From JBDXHU01 sp039989475 (lineage in GTDB: Bacteria; Pseudomonadota; Gammaproteobacteria; Pseudomonadales; Halieaceae), in assembly GCA_039989475.1 (NCBI GenBank), contig JBDXHU010000002.1:186001-250000 (forward strand): DNA of 64,000 nt, written 5' to 3'. Below are positions 26,728-34,629 of the stretch, piece after piece. A program made the translations under genes and the position numbers. Below the pieces are notes generated by a model. It did no database searches, had not been told where the DNA came from, and was given only the letters and a program-made list of their open reading frames with translations. Position 1 is the stretch's first letter, and every line of letters starts with the position of its first letter.

Positions 26728-27750
26728 ATGAGTTTCCGGTGTGGCGGCTTGAACTGCCTGTATCCGATTCTATTCCTCCTGCTTGCATCCTGTTCCGGTC
26801 CGGAACAGGATGCCTCATTGCTGCAGCGCCAGAAGGCGAATTTTGCCTCGGAGCAGTTCAGCCACCATCTCGGGGTAATCGCTTACCTCTACGGCTACCC
26901 GATGGTGCGCATGTACAGCCAACTGCACAATGAGACCCAGCTGGTTGAAGCTGAGCAAAGAGTGTACGCACCCATTAATCGTCTTTTTCGTTGGCCGACA
27001 TTGGAGACCGATGTCGACCTGGCGGATATCCCCTGTGCCGATGATCTGCCACCAGCGCTGGTGGCGTTGACAGCAAGCGCCTGGATTGACCTGGCAGATG
27101 GACCGGTCATCCTGCGCACGCCTGCCCTGGAGGAGGGCCTGTTCGCGATTTCACTGACCAATTTTTACGGTGAGCTTACCGGGTGGAAACTGAATGATGC
27201 CGCTGGCGAGTTTCAGTCCACGGTGCTGGCTCAGCCGGGTGTTGATGTGCGTCCGCCAAACTCGACGGGTACAGTTTATTCTCAAACGACTTCCGCGCAC
27301 CTCAAGCTGCGCTTGTTGCTGCCTGCCAGCGGGGACATCGATGCCGCGCGCCAGAAGCTGGAACAGCTGTGGCTTGCAAGCCTGGCCGAATTCGACCCCA
27401 TGGAGCCGGCGCCCATGCCGGAGGCCCGGGTTGCGACCCGGCTAGACCCCATGGCTTCACTGGGCTTCTTTGAAATACTGAACCGGGAGCTGCAGCGCAA
27501 TACTGCGCGCGGCGGGTCCGAGGCATTGCTAAATCAACTCGACTCAATCGGTATCGGACCTGACAGCGAGTTTCGCCAGGCCGACCTGGACCCTGTCCGC
27601 AAGCGCGGTCTGGAGCGTGCTGTGCGAGATGGCCGGGCCATCGTCGAGGCAGCTGTGGCGGGTGGACCGGAAACCTGGCGCGGGGTGCGCAATAATTACC
27701 TGTCCCAGGCGGTCGCTGTAAATCAGCTGATGGCTCAGTTGGAAGATTGA
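26728..27750 (+). CDS. DUF1254-domain lipoprotein
   Basis: A 340-residue exported protein. A lipoprotein signal peptide is clear (CLYPILFLLLASCSG, with the acylated Cys in ASC). The DUF1254 region follows with AYLYGYPMVRMYSQLH and the NRLFRWPTLETDVD block. Relatives usually carry DUF1254 plus a C-terminal DUF1214 and exceed 400 residues; this one is shorter and I see no clear DUF1214. The frame is open upstream into the patatin gene, but the ATG at 26728, 7 bp after that gene's stop, gives the signal peptide. Function is unknown for the family. Confidence 0.78.
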   Translation: MSFRCGGLNCLYPILFLLLASCSGPEQDASLLQRQKANFASEQFSHHLGVIAYLYGYPMVRMYSQLHNETQLVEAEQRVYAPINRLFRWPTLETDVDLADIPCADDLPPALVALTASAWIDLADGPVILRTPALEEGLFAISLTNFYGELTGWKLNDAAGEFQSTVLAQPGVDVRPPNSTGTVYSQTTSAHLKLRLLLPASGDIDAARQKLEQLWLASLAEFDPMEPAPMPEARVATRLDPMASLGFFEILNRELQRNTARGGSEALLNQLDSIGIGPDSEFRQADLDPVRKRGLERAVRDGRAIVEAAVAGGPETWRGVRNNYLSQAVAVNQLMAQLED

Positions 27751-28118
27751 AGTTCCGCCTGGGGCGGGTTTTCGATCACTGCTGGCGTTTCGGCGGTGGC
27801 GATACGCCAGCCGCGATACAATTCGCCGAATGCCGCCAGCAGGTGCTGCTCACTGCGTGCCAATGAGTCGGTCAAAGCCTGGCGCCGCTCATTCGGCGTC
27901 ATATCGTCGATATTGCGCGGCAGCGATTTTTCCGCTGCCACCATGACCCGCATCAGGTTCTCCAGGGTTTCCTCCGTGGCCTGTTCCAAAATTGGCTCCC
28001 AGGCGCGGTAGTCCTCACGCAGTGCACGCAGGGTTTCGATATTGGTGCGGGTTTGTCGCAGGGCGAAGCGGGCGGGTGCTGTCGCCAGTTGCAGGGCGCG
28101 TTGGGTAAGGCTCGCCAT
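27735..28118 (-). CDS. Small helical protein, unknown
   Basis: A 127-residue protein predicted almost entirely helical (ATAPARFALRQTRTNIETLRALREDYRAW, then EETLENLMRVMVAAEKSL), without a signal peptide or membrane segment. The pattern of amphipathic helices recalls phasin-like or poly-hydroxyalkanoate granule proteins, but I see no diagnostic motif and do not assign that role. Its 3' end overlaps the DUF1254 gene by 16 bp on the opposite strand. Coding is supported by the length of the frame and a sensible composition. Confidence 0.55.
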   Translation of the reverse strand: MASLTQRALQLATAPARFALRQTRTNIETLRALREDYRAWEPILEQATEETLENLMRVMVAAEKSLPRNIDDMTPNERRQALTDSLARSEQHLLAAFGELYRGWRIATAETPAVIENPPQAELQSSN

Positions 28119-28203
28119 GGGGAAATCCAGAAGAAGGGGACTGCGCTATTGTAAGCCCGGGGTGAGCCAGTGCAATAGCAGGTTGGGCCGCAGATGGACT
28201 ATC

Positions 28204-28259
28204 GATAGACAAGAACCGATAGACCAGAACCGATAGCCCAGAACCGATAGACTAGAACT
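28204..28259. repeat. Four tandem copies of a 14-bp repeat
   Basis: The unit GATAGACCAGAACC occurs four times head to tail at 28204, 28218, 28232 and 28246, with one or two substitutions per copy. The last copy contains the stop codon of the minus-strand gene ending at 28252. The rest of the gap 28119-28203 shows nothing recognisable. Confidence 0.9.
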
Positions 28260-28584
28260 TGATTAGCAGTTCCGCGCCCCGGTGATTAAAGCCCCAGGAA
28301 TAACCCTGGCCCTCGAAGGTGAAGCCGGGGCCTTTCCTGCCGGCGACTCTCGCCTCTCCGAAATAGACCTGTTCAGAAACTTCGATGCCCTTGATCTTGA
28401 ACTTCTTGCTATAACGACGAGTCTCGTAAAACTTGTCCTGCGTATTGAAACGAAAGACCTCAGTTTGGGGCAGGAGATTCAAGTTCTCCTCCGCAGCTAC
28501 CTGCGGTGCAATTAGACCCATCACCATCACCATCAGGACCTGGATGGCGGCTGTCACATATGTTGTTGCTAGCCGTGTATTCAT
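28252..28584 (-). CDS. Small secreted/periplasmic protein, unknown
   Basis: A 110-residue protein with a signal peptide (hydrophobic core AAIQVLMVMVMGLI, cleavage probably after PQVAA). The mature part is about 80 residues, basic and aromatic-rich, probably beta-strand (YETRRYSKKFKIKGIEV, GYSWGFNHRGAELLIKF). The ATG at 28584 has AGAGGA 8 bases upstream and is preferred over a GTG at 28617. The terminal Phe is typical of some outer-membrane-associated beta proteins, but the chain is too short for a barrel. No family recognised. Confidence 0.55.
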   Translation of the reverse strand: MNTRLATTYVTAAIQVLMVMVMGLIAPQVAAEENLNLLPQTEVFRFNTQDKFYETRRYSKKFKIKGIEVSEQVYFGEARVAGRKGPGFTFEGQGYSWGFNHRGAELLIKF

Positions 28585-28702
28585 TTTTGCTGTCCTCTGC
28601 AGCACCCATGAACTCACTATTGCCTGTTTTGCTCATGGCAACAATGCGCCGGCCGCGTAACTGTGTTGGGCTTCACTGACTGGCACCACCAGCATCAGAA
28701 AG

Positions 28703-28718
28703 CGTGATCAAACTCACA
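28703..28718 (+). promoter_or_regulatory. CRP/Vfr-type binding site
   Basis: CGTGA-TCAAAC-TCACA at 28703-28718 matches the consensus TGTGA-N6-TCACA at 9 of 10 positions, and the inner TC after the first half-site also agrees. It lies in the 330-bp gap between the divergent genes at 28584 (minus) and 28915 (plus), so cAMP-CRP control of either is plausible. The rest of the gap shows no clear structure. Confidence 0.55.
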
Positions 28719-28914
28719 CTGTGGTACGGATTTGCTTGTGTAAGCTGGACTACAGGCGGGGCGCTGGCTGCGGGAGATTTGTGGCTGTAAACGCGCCTGT
28801 CGATGGCCTTTCCCGGTGCAAATGGAAACCCCGGTTCGTAATGATGTGAGCCGTGATATCCTTAAGCGGCATATCGCCTGGCGCCCAGGTATACAAGGAA
28901 CAGATACCATCAGC

Positions 28915-31017
28915 ATGCAAGATATTTTCATCAGCTATGCGCGCGTTGATATAGAGAGAGTTGAGCCGCTGGTAGAACTGTTTGAAGCTAACGGTCTGAC
29001 TGTCTGGTGGGACAGCGCCATTAGTCCCGGCAGCACCTTTGAGAATGTTATCGACGACGCCATCATGAATTCCCGGCTGGTGGTTGTCGTATGGACGGAA
29101 AATTCCATTCATTCTGAGTGGGTGCAAGCGGAAGCCAGTGACGCCATGGAGCGAGGCATCTTGATCCCGGTAATGCTGGACCAGGTGCGGGTTCCTGTCG
29201 CCTTCCGTAGGGCACAGTCGATCAACCTGTTTGACTGGCCGCGATACCAGGATGACAGGGAGTTGGAGCGCCTGCTGGCATCGCTGTTGGAGCGGCTGGA
29301 GAAAGGTTCGCATCCCCCCAGTTTGCCGACGCATGATGGCCGCCGTCGTAAAGGCGCCGGGCGTCTGGCACCCGGGCTTATAGCCCTGGTATTCCTGATT
29401 TGCCTGGCGGGCTACCTGCTGCTGCCGCTGGAGAAAACCAGCGAAGAGGGGCCTGTTGATGGTCCTGAACCCCTGGCTTCAATTGCCGTGCTGCCTTTTA
29501 CTTCTGCAGAGAATGTAGCGCTACCTGAAGCTTATGATGGCCTGGCGTTCGAGGTGGCAGGACTGCTGCGCCGCGCAGGCGCGTTGCAGATAGCCTCGGA
29601 GGCACAGGTTGAGGATTTCCTGGCGCAATCCCGGGGGCGTCGCAAGGCGCGCCTGGATACGGATTACCAGCTCACAGGTATGGTTGAGCGCGCAGCAAAC
29701 GCGGCTACAGCTGGCACGGACCGGGTGGTGATTTCGCTCATGGATGTCGGCTCCGGCCGGGGCGTCTGGTCCCAGCATTATCCCCTGGCTGAGCGGGACA
29801 TGGCCGCCACAGTACGCAGTATTGCCGACCACGTGGCGGCAAGGTTCCACGTCAGCTTGCCGGTGCTGGAGCAGGATATTGCGCCCGCCGCCTACCTGGT
29901 TTATTTAAAGGCACAGGCGGAGCTGCGCAAGCCCGTGAATCTCGACATGCTGCAATTGACCAGGGCGCTGTTCGAGGAAGTTGCTGAGCTGGAGCCCAGG
30001 TTTGCCAGCGGGTTTGCCGGCCTCTGTCGTACCGAGCTACTGCTTTACCAGGAAACCCAGATGCTGGAGGACTTTGAGTCGGCGGAAAAGCATTGTAATC
30101 GCGCCAATATATTGAGCAGCGATGAGAGCAGTGTTTATGTTGCCCTTGGCGCGCTCTATCGGGATTCCGGTAAACCCATGGATTCGCTGGACAATCTCAA
30201 TCGCGCGATTCGATTGACGCCTTTTTCCACGGAAGTCATGCGAGAGCTGGCTCGTACTTATATTGCTCTGCGTAATGCTGAAGAAGCAGAACAGCAGATT
30301 CTGGCGGCGCTGAAGATTGAGCCCAGTTTCTGGCTCAATTACCGTGAAATGGGTCGTATCCAGTTCGTTAAAGGCGATTATCCGCGCGCGGCCGAGTACT
30401 ACAAACTGGAGGCTGAGTTGGCGCCGGATAATTCGCGGGCGCTGAATAACCTGGGGGCCGCTTATTTTATGTCGGAGCAATTCGACCAGGCCATCGCGGT
30501 CTGGGAAGGCGCACCGGATTTAGAGAAGAATGATCGCACCCTGGCCAATCTCGGTTCCGCCTACGTTATTCGTAGAGAATTTCAGCGGGCGGCGGATATG
30601 TACGCGAAGGCGCTGGCCATTGTGCCAGAAGATCATGAGTACTGGGGGGCGCTTGGAGAGGCCCAATTTTTTGCCGGAGTAGCGGATTACCGACAGAAAT
30701 ATCACAAGGCGCTGGAGCTGGCTAAACCCCGACTCGCGATCAACCCCAACGACGTTATGCTGTTATCCGCGGTCGCCACCTATTATGCTGCCCTGGGCAT
30801 GGAGCAGGAGGCGGACTCGATCATTTCCCGGCTCTTGGCGGTAGATGTGATTGACGTCTACACTGTTTACGATATCGCGCGAACCTACGCGCGATTGGGC
30901 AGAGAGGTGAGGGCTCGCCAGTATATGAATCAGCTGATTGAAATGGGCTATTCCAGAAATCTGTTGTCCCTGGATGCCAATTTCGATGGCGTCAGACCTG
31001 CACAAGAAAATCAATAA
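28915..31017 (+). CDS. TIR-domain, single-pass membrane, TPR-repeat protein
   Basis: A 700-residue multidomain protein (ATG 28915; the frame opens 33 codons earlier). Residues 1-125 are a TIR_2 domain beginning MQDIFISYARVD. SEWVQAEA places Glu73 where WVxxE holds the NAD-cleaving glutamate of SARM1-like TIRs. Residues about 151-172 form a transmembrane helix after a basic stretch (RRRKGAGR). Next comes a TolB/FlgO-like region (LASIAVLPFTSAENVALPEAYDGLAFEV), then about eight TPR units from 310 to the end (NNLGAAYFMSEQFDQAIAVW, ANLGSAYVIRREFQRAADMY). The layout matches TIR/adenylate-cyclase-like TPR receptors. It could be an immune or stress sensor, or a scaffold. A lipoprotein gene follows 13 bp on. 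Confidence 0.83.
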   Translation: MQDIFISYARVDIERVEPLVELFEANGLTVWWDSAISPGSTFENVIDDAIMNSRLVVVVWTENSIHSEWVQAEASDAMERGILIPVMLDQVRVPVAFRRAQSINLFDWPRYQDDRELERLLASLLERLEKGSHPPSLPTHDGRRRKGAGRLAPGLIALVFLICLAGYLLLPLEKTSEEGPVDGPEPLASIAVLPFTSAENVALPEAYDGLAFEVAGLLRRAGALQIASEAQVEDFLAQSRGRRKARLDTDYQLTGMVERAANAATAGTDRVVISLMDVGSGRGVWSQHYPLAERDMAATVRSIADHVAARFHVSLPVLEQDIAPAAYLVYLKAQAELRKPVNLDMLQLTRALFEEVAELEPRFASGFAGLCRTELLLYQETQMLEDFESAEKHCNRANILSSDESSVYVALGALYRDSGKPMDSLDNLNRAIRLTPFSTEVMRELARTYIALRNAEEAEQQILAALKIEPSFWLNYREMGRIQFVKGDYPRAAEYYKLEAELAPDNSRALNNLGAAYFMSEQFDQAIAVWEGAPDLEKNDRTLANLGSAYVIRREFQRAADMYAKALAIVPEDHEYWGALGEAQFFAGVADYRQKYHKALELAKPRLAINPNDVMLLSAVATYYAALGMEQEADSIISRLLAVDVIDVYTVYDIARTYARLGREVRARQYMNQLIEMGYSRNLLSLDANFDGVRPAQENQ

Positions 31018-31030
31018 GGAGAGAGTTCCG

Positions 31031-31510
31031 GTGAAGAAACTTATTTTGTCCGCTGTTGTGATGATGTTTATTGCGGCGTGTTCCAACAATATGACGGCGC
31101 CCCATGCGATGGTCAAGAAATGGAAGCCACCGTCAACGAAAGCCCCTGCCACGATAGAGTTAAAGAAGAAGGGCGGATCTGGGCCTGTATGTATCGACGC
31201 TTCGAAAACCAAAGTCAATAATTGCAGAAAGCACAAGAAGAACCAGTCTTGTAATGTGCCGGGGGATACCATTACCTGGGAATGGAAAAACAAGACGATA
31301 GACCGGCCTTTCACGATTGCCGCCAAGACAGGTTTCAATGCCAGCACTTTCTTTGAATCTAATGCTGACTGTACAACTGCATCAAATAAGGTCATATGTA
31401 CAATCAAGACGACAGTGCCTAAAAATTCATTCTTTGAATACAACGTGATTGTTGATGCAGAGGACCCCGACTTCAGCTGCAACCTGGATCCTCGCTTCCT
31501 GATTTATTAG
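31031..31510 (+). CDS. Small basic lipoprotein, unknown
   Basis: A 159-residue lipoprotein. The signal (KKLILSAVVMMFIAACS) has its lipobox Cys at 17. The mature part is strongly basic, with KKW, KKK and KHKKN clusters and several cysteines (PVCID, NNCRK, SCNV, ADCT, VICT, FSCN) that could form disulfides. The central VPGDTITWEWKN resembles a beta-sandwich strand as in cupredoxin-like folds, but no copper ligands are evident. The GTG at 31031 follows AAGGAGAG. It is 13 bp after the TIR-TPR gene, so the two are an operon. Confidence 0.68.
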   Translation: MKKLILSAVVMMFIAACSNNMTAPHAMVKKWKPPSTKAPATIELKKKGGSGPVCIDASKTKVNNCRKHKKNQSCNVPGDTITWEWKNKTIDRPFTIAAKTGFNASTFFESNADCTTASNKVICTIKTTVPKNSFFEYNVIVDAEDPDFSCNLDPRFLIY

Positions 31511-31540
31511 CGATAGGGGGCTGTACTTCATGCCAGGGCT

Positions 31541-31556
31541 GGACTCATGAGAGTCC
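31541..31556. repeat. Perfect inverted repeat GGACTC-N4-GAGTCC
   Basis: A 6-bp perfect stem with loop ATGA lies 30 bp after the lipoprotein stop in the 156-bp gap before the phosphatase gene. There is no T-run, so it is not a typical intrinsic terminator; it could be an operator. The rest of the gap (31557-31666) shows no clear promoter. Confidence 0.4.
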
Positions 31557-31666
31557 GGCCTGTGGCCGACACTGTCGTTCACAGGCAGTATAAAACCTGC
31601 ATCCCTAAATGCCGATGATCTGCTATTCTTAGTGCTTCTGGGGCTGGATGCCCCCGGGGTACTGCA

Positions 31667-32848
31667 ATGGGTAATAACAATAATCTCGATCAAGAGATAC
31701 AGATTGCCCGTGAAGTCCAGATGAGCACGCTGCCGGATTTTATGCCGGAGGTGGCGGGTTATGATGTGGCCGGGCAGGTGTGGCCAACGGACGAAACGGG
31801 TGGGGACACTTTTGACCTGGTTGCGATCGACGACAGCAATATCTTTGTGTTGTTGGCGGATGCGACCGGGCACGGAATCGGACCGGCTCTGAGCGCCCTG
31901 CAGGTGCAGAGCATGTTGCGGGTTTCCCTGCGCCTGGGCGCACACCTCGATGAGGGGTTTCGGCACATCAACGCGCAGATGGTTGAGGATTTGCCCGACG
32001 ACCGCTTCGTCACCGCCTGCTTTGGCCTGGTCAATACCGCTACCCACGCCTTTGAATTCCATTCCGCCGGGCAGGGGCCGATTCTGCACTTTCGCGGCAA
32101 CTCTGGTGAGGCCGAGTGGTACGAACCCTCCTGCTTTCCGCTGGGATTCATCGATCACCAGGAACACTACAAGACCCGCAGCCTCACCCTGGCCGAGGGC
32201 GATATCCTGGCGCTGATCTCCGACGGTATCTATGAATACGAGAATGAGGCCGGCGAGCTGTTTGGTATGGATCGCGTGATGGCTGTCATGCGACAGAACA
32301 GCCACCTGCCCATGGCGGAGCTGGTGGATAAAATGTACGCGGAAGCCATCGCCTTTGGGGGCGCGGCACCGCAGCTCGATGATGTCACCATTGTCTTTGT
32401 CAAGAATGATGGCGACGACAGTGCCTCGAAGCCCTCACGGCGCACCTTTAAACGCAGCCTGGCCAGTCTCGATGAAATTTTCGCCTTCACCGAGGAGTTT
32501 TTTGTCAGCCGAGGTATCGATACGTCATTGCGCTATGCGGTGGACCTGGCGATCGACGAGTTATTCACCAATATGGTGCACTACAATCCGGAGGAGCCGG
32601 AAGAAATCATCATCGAGTATGAGCGGGTGGAGAATGGCTTGTCGGTGAGCATGACAGATCACCAGCGGCCGCCCTTTGATATAACCCAGGATGCGCCACC
32701 AGCTGACCTGGATTCGCCCGCTGAGGAGCGTCAGGAGGGCGGGCTGGGCATACACCTGGTCAAGGAGATGGTCGACACCATCGATTACAGCTATGACGAC
32801 AGCGAAGGCTGCGCCACTATTACTTTTACCAAGAAGCCGGAAGCATAA
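31667..32848 (+). CDS. PP2C-type (RsbU/SpoIIE) phosphatase fused to RsbW-like kinase domain
   Basis: A 393-residue cytoplasmic protein of two parts. Residues 1-245 are a SpoIIE/RsbU phosphatase: QIAREVQMSTLP is the usual linker helix, TGGDTFDL carries the metal Asp (GGDYYD is more usual), ADATGHGIGPALSALQ and SDGIYEYENEAGELFG are the metal-binding loops, and PQLDDVTIVFVK ends the domain. Residues about 265-393 are an anti-sigma-type HATPase with the N-box DLAIDELFTNMVHY and G-box GGLGIHLVKEMVD. Such fusions combine both arms of a partner switch, and the target is probably the STAS protein encoded by the next gene (stop and start are adjacent). No sensor domain is attached. Confidence 0.88.
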   Translation: MGNNNNLDQEIQIAREVQMSTLPDFMPEVAGYDVAGQVWPTDETGGDTFDLVAIDDSNIFVLLADATGHGIGPALSALQVQSMLRVSLRLGAHLDEGFRHINAQMVEDLPDDRFVTACFGLVNTATHAFEFHSAGQGPILHFRGNSGEAEWYEPSCFPLGFIDHQEHYKTRSLTLAEGDILALISDGIYEYENEAGELFGMDRVMAVMRQNSHLPMAELVDKMYAEAIAFGGAAPQLDDVTIVFVKNDGDDSASKPSRRTFKRSLASLDEIFAFTEEFFVSRGIDTSLRYAVDLAIDELFTNMVHYNPEEPEEIIIEYERVENGLSVSMTDHQRPPFDITQDAPPADLDSPAEERQEGGLGIHLVKEMVDTIDYSYDDSEGCATITFTKKPEA

Positions 32849-33145
32849 ATGTTTGAGATAGGTTCAGGAGAAGACGGCGTTATTTACTTCAAGGGCAGGT
32901 TGGATACGGCCCAGGCCGACAAGGCACGAGAATTTGTCGAGTCCAGTGCTGAGGCCTCAGTCTTCGATTTTGCCGAGCTTGAGTACATCTCCAGTGCCGG
33001 GCTGGGTGTGCTGTTGGTGGCCCACAAGCGCCTGATGCGCTCCGGCGGCGCGCTCAAGCTGATCAATGTCAACAACCATATACACGATGTCTTCCAGTAT
33101 TCGGGCTTCGTCAAACTGTTTCAGATAGAGCGTTCGGGGAGTTGA
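32849..33145 (+). CDS. STAS-domain anti-sigma-factor antagonist
   Basis: A 98-residue single STAS domain, like RsbV/SpoIIAA. The phosphorylation loop is LEYISSAGLGVLLVAHKRL; Ser49 aligns with the phosphoserine of SpoIIAA. Its ATG follows the stop of the phosphatase/kinase gene directly, so the pair is an operon and almost surely a partner-switch module: the HATPase domain phosphorylates the STAS protein and the PP2C domain reverses it. No sigma-B-type factor is seen; the next gene is an ECF sigma factor with its own anti-sigma, so the output is uncertain. Confidence 0.88.
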   Translation: MFEIGSGEDGVIYFKGRLDTAQADKAREFVESSAEASVFDFAELEYISSAGLGVLLVAHKRLMRSGGALKLINVNNHIHDVFQYSGFVKLFQIERSGS

Positions 33146-33227
33146 TCCTGTGCCTGAGGCGAGGATTTACGGCAGGAGGGAAAAAACATGAGAATTTCAC
33201 CAACTTTTTCCAGGCAACACCGTACTT

Positions 33228-33767
33228 ATGAATAACAACGACGATACAGGCCTCATACAGGCAGTAGAAAAGGGTGACCACGGAGCATTTGCGACATTGG
33301 TTCGCCAGTATGAAAAACCTATTTACAACGTCGTTTACCGAATGTTGCACGACAGGGAGGAGGCCAGAGATGTTACACAAACCGTATTTCTCAAGACCTT
33401 CGAGAACCTGCACAAGTATGATCCGGAACGAAAGTTTTTCAGTTGGTTGTGTCGCATTGCCATTAATGAAGCAATTGATAGCCAGGGGCGTACTCGCCCA
33501 AGCACAGAATATGAAGAGCAGCACTCCCCAGAGCAAGCAAGCCCGGGCGACGATTTACAACGCCAGGAGCTGCATGATGGACTGGAGGGCGCTCTGATGA
33601 CACTCAATACAGACTATCGCAGCGTGCTGGTGTTGAAGCATATCGTAGGTATGAATTACCACGACATCAGCCTGGCGCTGGAAGTGTCTGAGAAAACGGT
33701 CAAGTCCCGTCTGTTTAGCGCACGACAGAAGCTGGCCGGTAAGATGAAAAAAGAGGCCTACCTGTGA
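33228..33767 (+). CDS. ECF-type RNA polymerase sigma factor
   Basis: A 179-residue sigma-70 family factor. Region 2 spans about residues 20-90, with FATLVRQYEKPIYNVVYRML, REEARDVTQTVFLKTFENL (the -10-binding helix) and FFSWLCRIAINEAID. Region 4 spans about 120-175, with YRSVLVLKHIVGMNYHDISLALEVSEKTVKSRLFSARQKL containing the -35-binding helix-turn-helix. The ATG at 33228 is 82 bp after the STAS gene. Its stop overlaps the start of the anti-sigma gene (GTGA), the usual coupling for a sigma/anti-sigma pair. I could not find an obvious ECF autoregulatory -35 (GGAAC type) upstream. Confidence 0.92.
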   Translation: MNNNDDTGLIQAVEKGDHGAFATLVRQYEKPIYNVVYRMLHDREEARDVTQTVFLKTFENLHKYDPERKFFSWLCRIAINEAIDSQGRTRPSTEYEEQHSPEQASPGDDLQRQELHDGLEGALMTLNTDYRSVLVLKHIVGMNYHDISLALEVSEKTVKSRLFSARQKLAGKMKKEAYL

Positions 33768-34552
33768 GCAGTATTAACCAGGAAATTAACGCCCTGATCC
33801 AGGCCGACATAGACGGTGTGATCGGTGATACAGAGCGGCTTCAGCTGCAGCAATACCTGGATGGCAGCGAGGAGGTTCGCGCCTATTATCAGGATTGCCA
33901 GCGCCTGTGTGAGGGCCTGGATAGTATGGAGCCCCTGGACCCTCCGGTGGGTCTGGCGGCTGCGATAGTGGCGACTGCAGCTCAGCCAAGGGAGGAAGGG
34001 GCAGAAGAAGAGTCGGCTGGCTCCTGGAAGAACCTGTTTGCAATATGGTTTGAGTTTCCGGTTCTGCGCTACGCGACTGCTTTTCTGGTAGGCGCGGTGC
34101 TGGCCAGTAGTTTATCCCAGTCTGGTCTTAATGATCGCGGCGAGATGCGCACGGCAGGCCTGGCGGGCACGATGTCACCGGCGCCGGAATTTACGGCCAT
34201 CCAGGCTCTGACCCTGGAGCAACCGGCATTGAATGGCAGTCTGGATCTGCTGCGAGCTGATCGCTTGTTGCAGTTGCGTTTTGCGCTGGACAGTACGGGG
34301 CCACTTGAAGTGGCTGTTCGCTACCAGAACCAGAGCTATCATTTGTTTGGTTTTTCCCAGGAGATAAGCGAGGTCTTGTCACTCACCGCAGTGGACGGAG
34401 AAATCGCCCTGGGTATTGCCGGTGAGCAGGACTTTACCGTATTCCTCTACCAGCACGGCGACCTTGATGCGCCTATAGAGCTCGATTTCAAGCGAGACGG
34501 TGAGACTTTTAAGAGCCTGGTGATTGCAGCGGAGCAACAGCGAGCGCCTTGA
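33764..34552 (+). CDS. Membrane-bound anti-sigma factor
   Basis: A 262-residue protein with the anti-sigma layout: an N-terminal cytoplasmic helical domain (residues 1-60, LIQADIDGVIGDTERLQLQQYLDGSEEV), a linker rich in Glu, one transmembrane helix at about 101-118 (LRYATAFLVGAVLASSL), and a periplasmic beta-rich domain. The HxxxCxxC zinc motif of ZAS anti-sigmas is absent; Cys45 and Cys49 do not fit it. The GTG start overlaps the sigma stop, so production is coupled. Release of the sigma factor probably needs cleavage of this membrane protein; a PrsW-type protease is encoded 4.6 kb downstream. Confidence 0.83.
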   Translation: MSSINQEINALIQADIDGVIGDTERLQLQQYLDGSEEVRAYYQDCQRLCEGLDSMEPLDPPVGLAAAIVATAAQPREEGAEEESAGSWKNLFAIWFEFPVLRYATAFLVGAVLASSLSQSGLNDRGEMRTAGLAGTMSPAPEFTAIQALTLEQPALNGSLDLLRADRLLQLRFALDSTGPLEVAVRYQNQSYHLFGFSQEISEVLSLTAVDGEIALGIAGEQDFTVFLYQHGDLDAPIELDFKRDGETFKSLVIAAEQQRAP

Positions 34553-34567
34553 GCCTGAATTTGAAAC

Positions 34568-34604
34568 TTGAATGCCTATAGCATTCAAAGAAAAAGACCC
34601 TTCG
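34568..34604 (+). other. Two RNA hairpins in the leader of the repeat-protein gene
   Basis: In the 77-bp gap after the anti-sigma gene an 8-bp perfect stem TTGAATGC-CTATA-GCATTCAA lies at 34568-34588. A small CCC-TTCG-GGG hairpin with the very stable UUCG loop follows at 34598-34607. An AAGGAG ribosome site then precedes the ATG at 34630. No T-run follows, so these are not terminators. They may stabilise or cleave the message so that the repeat gene is expressed apart from the sigma genes; this is inference. Confidence 0.5.
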
Positions 34605-34629
34605 GGGAAAATGAGAAAGGAGAAGTGGC

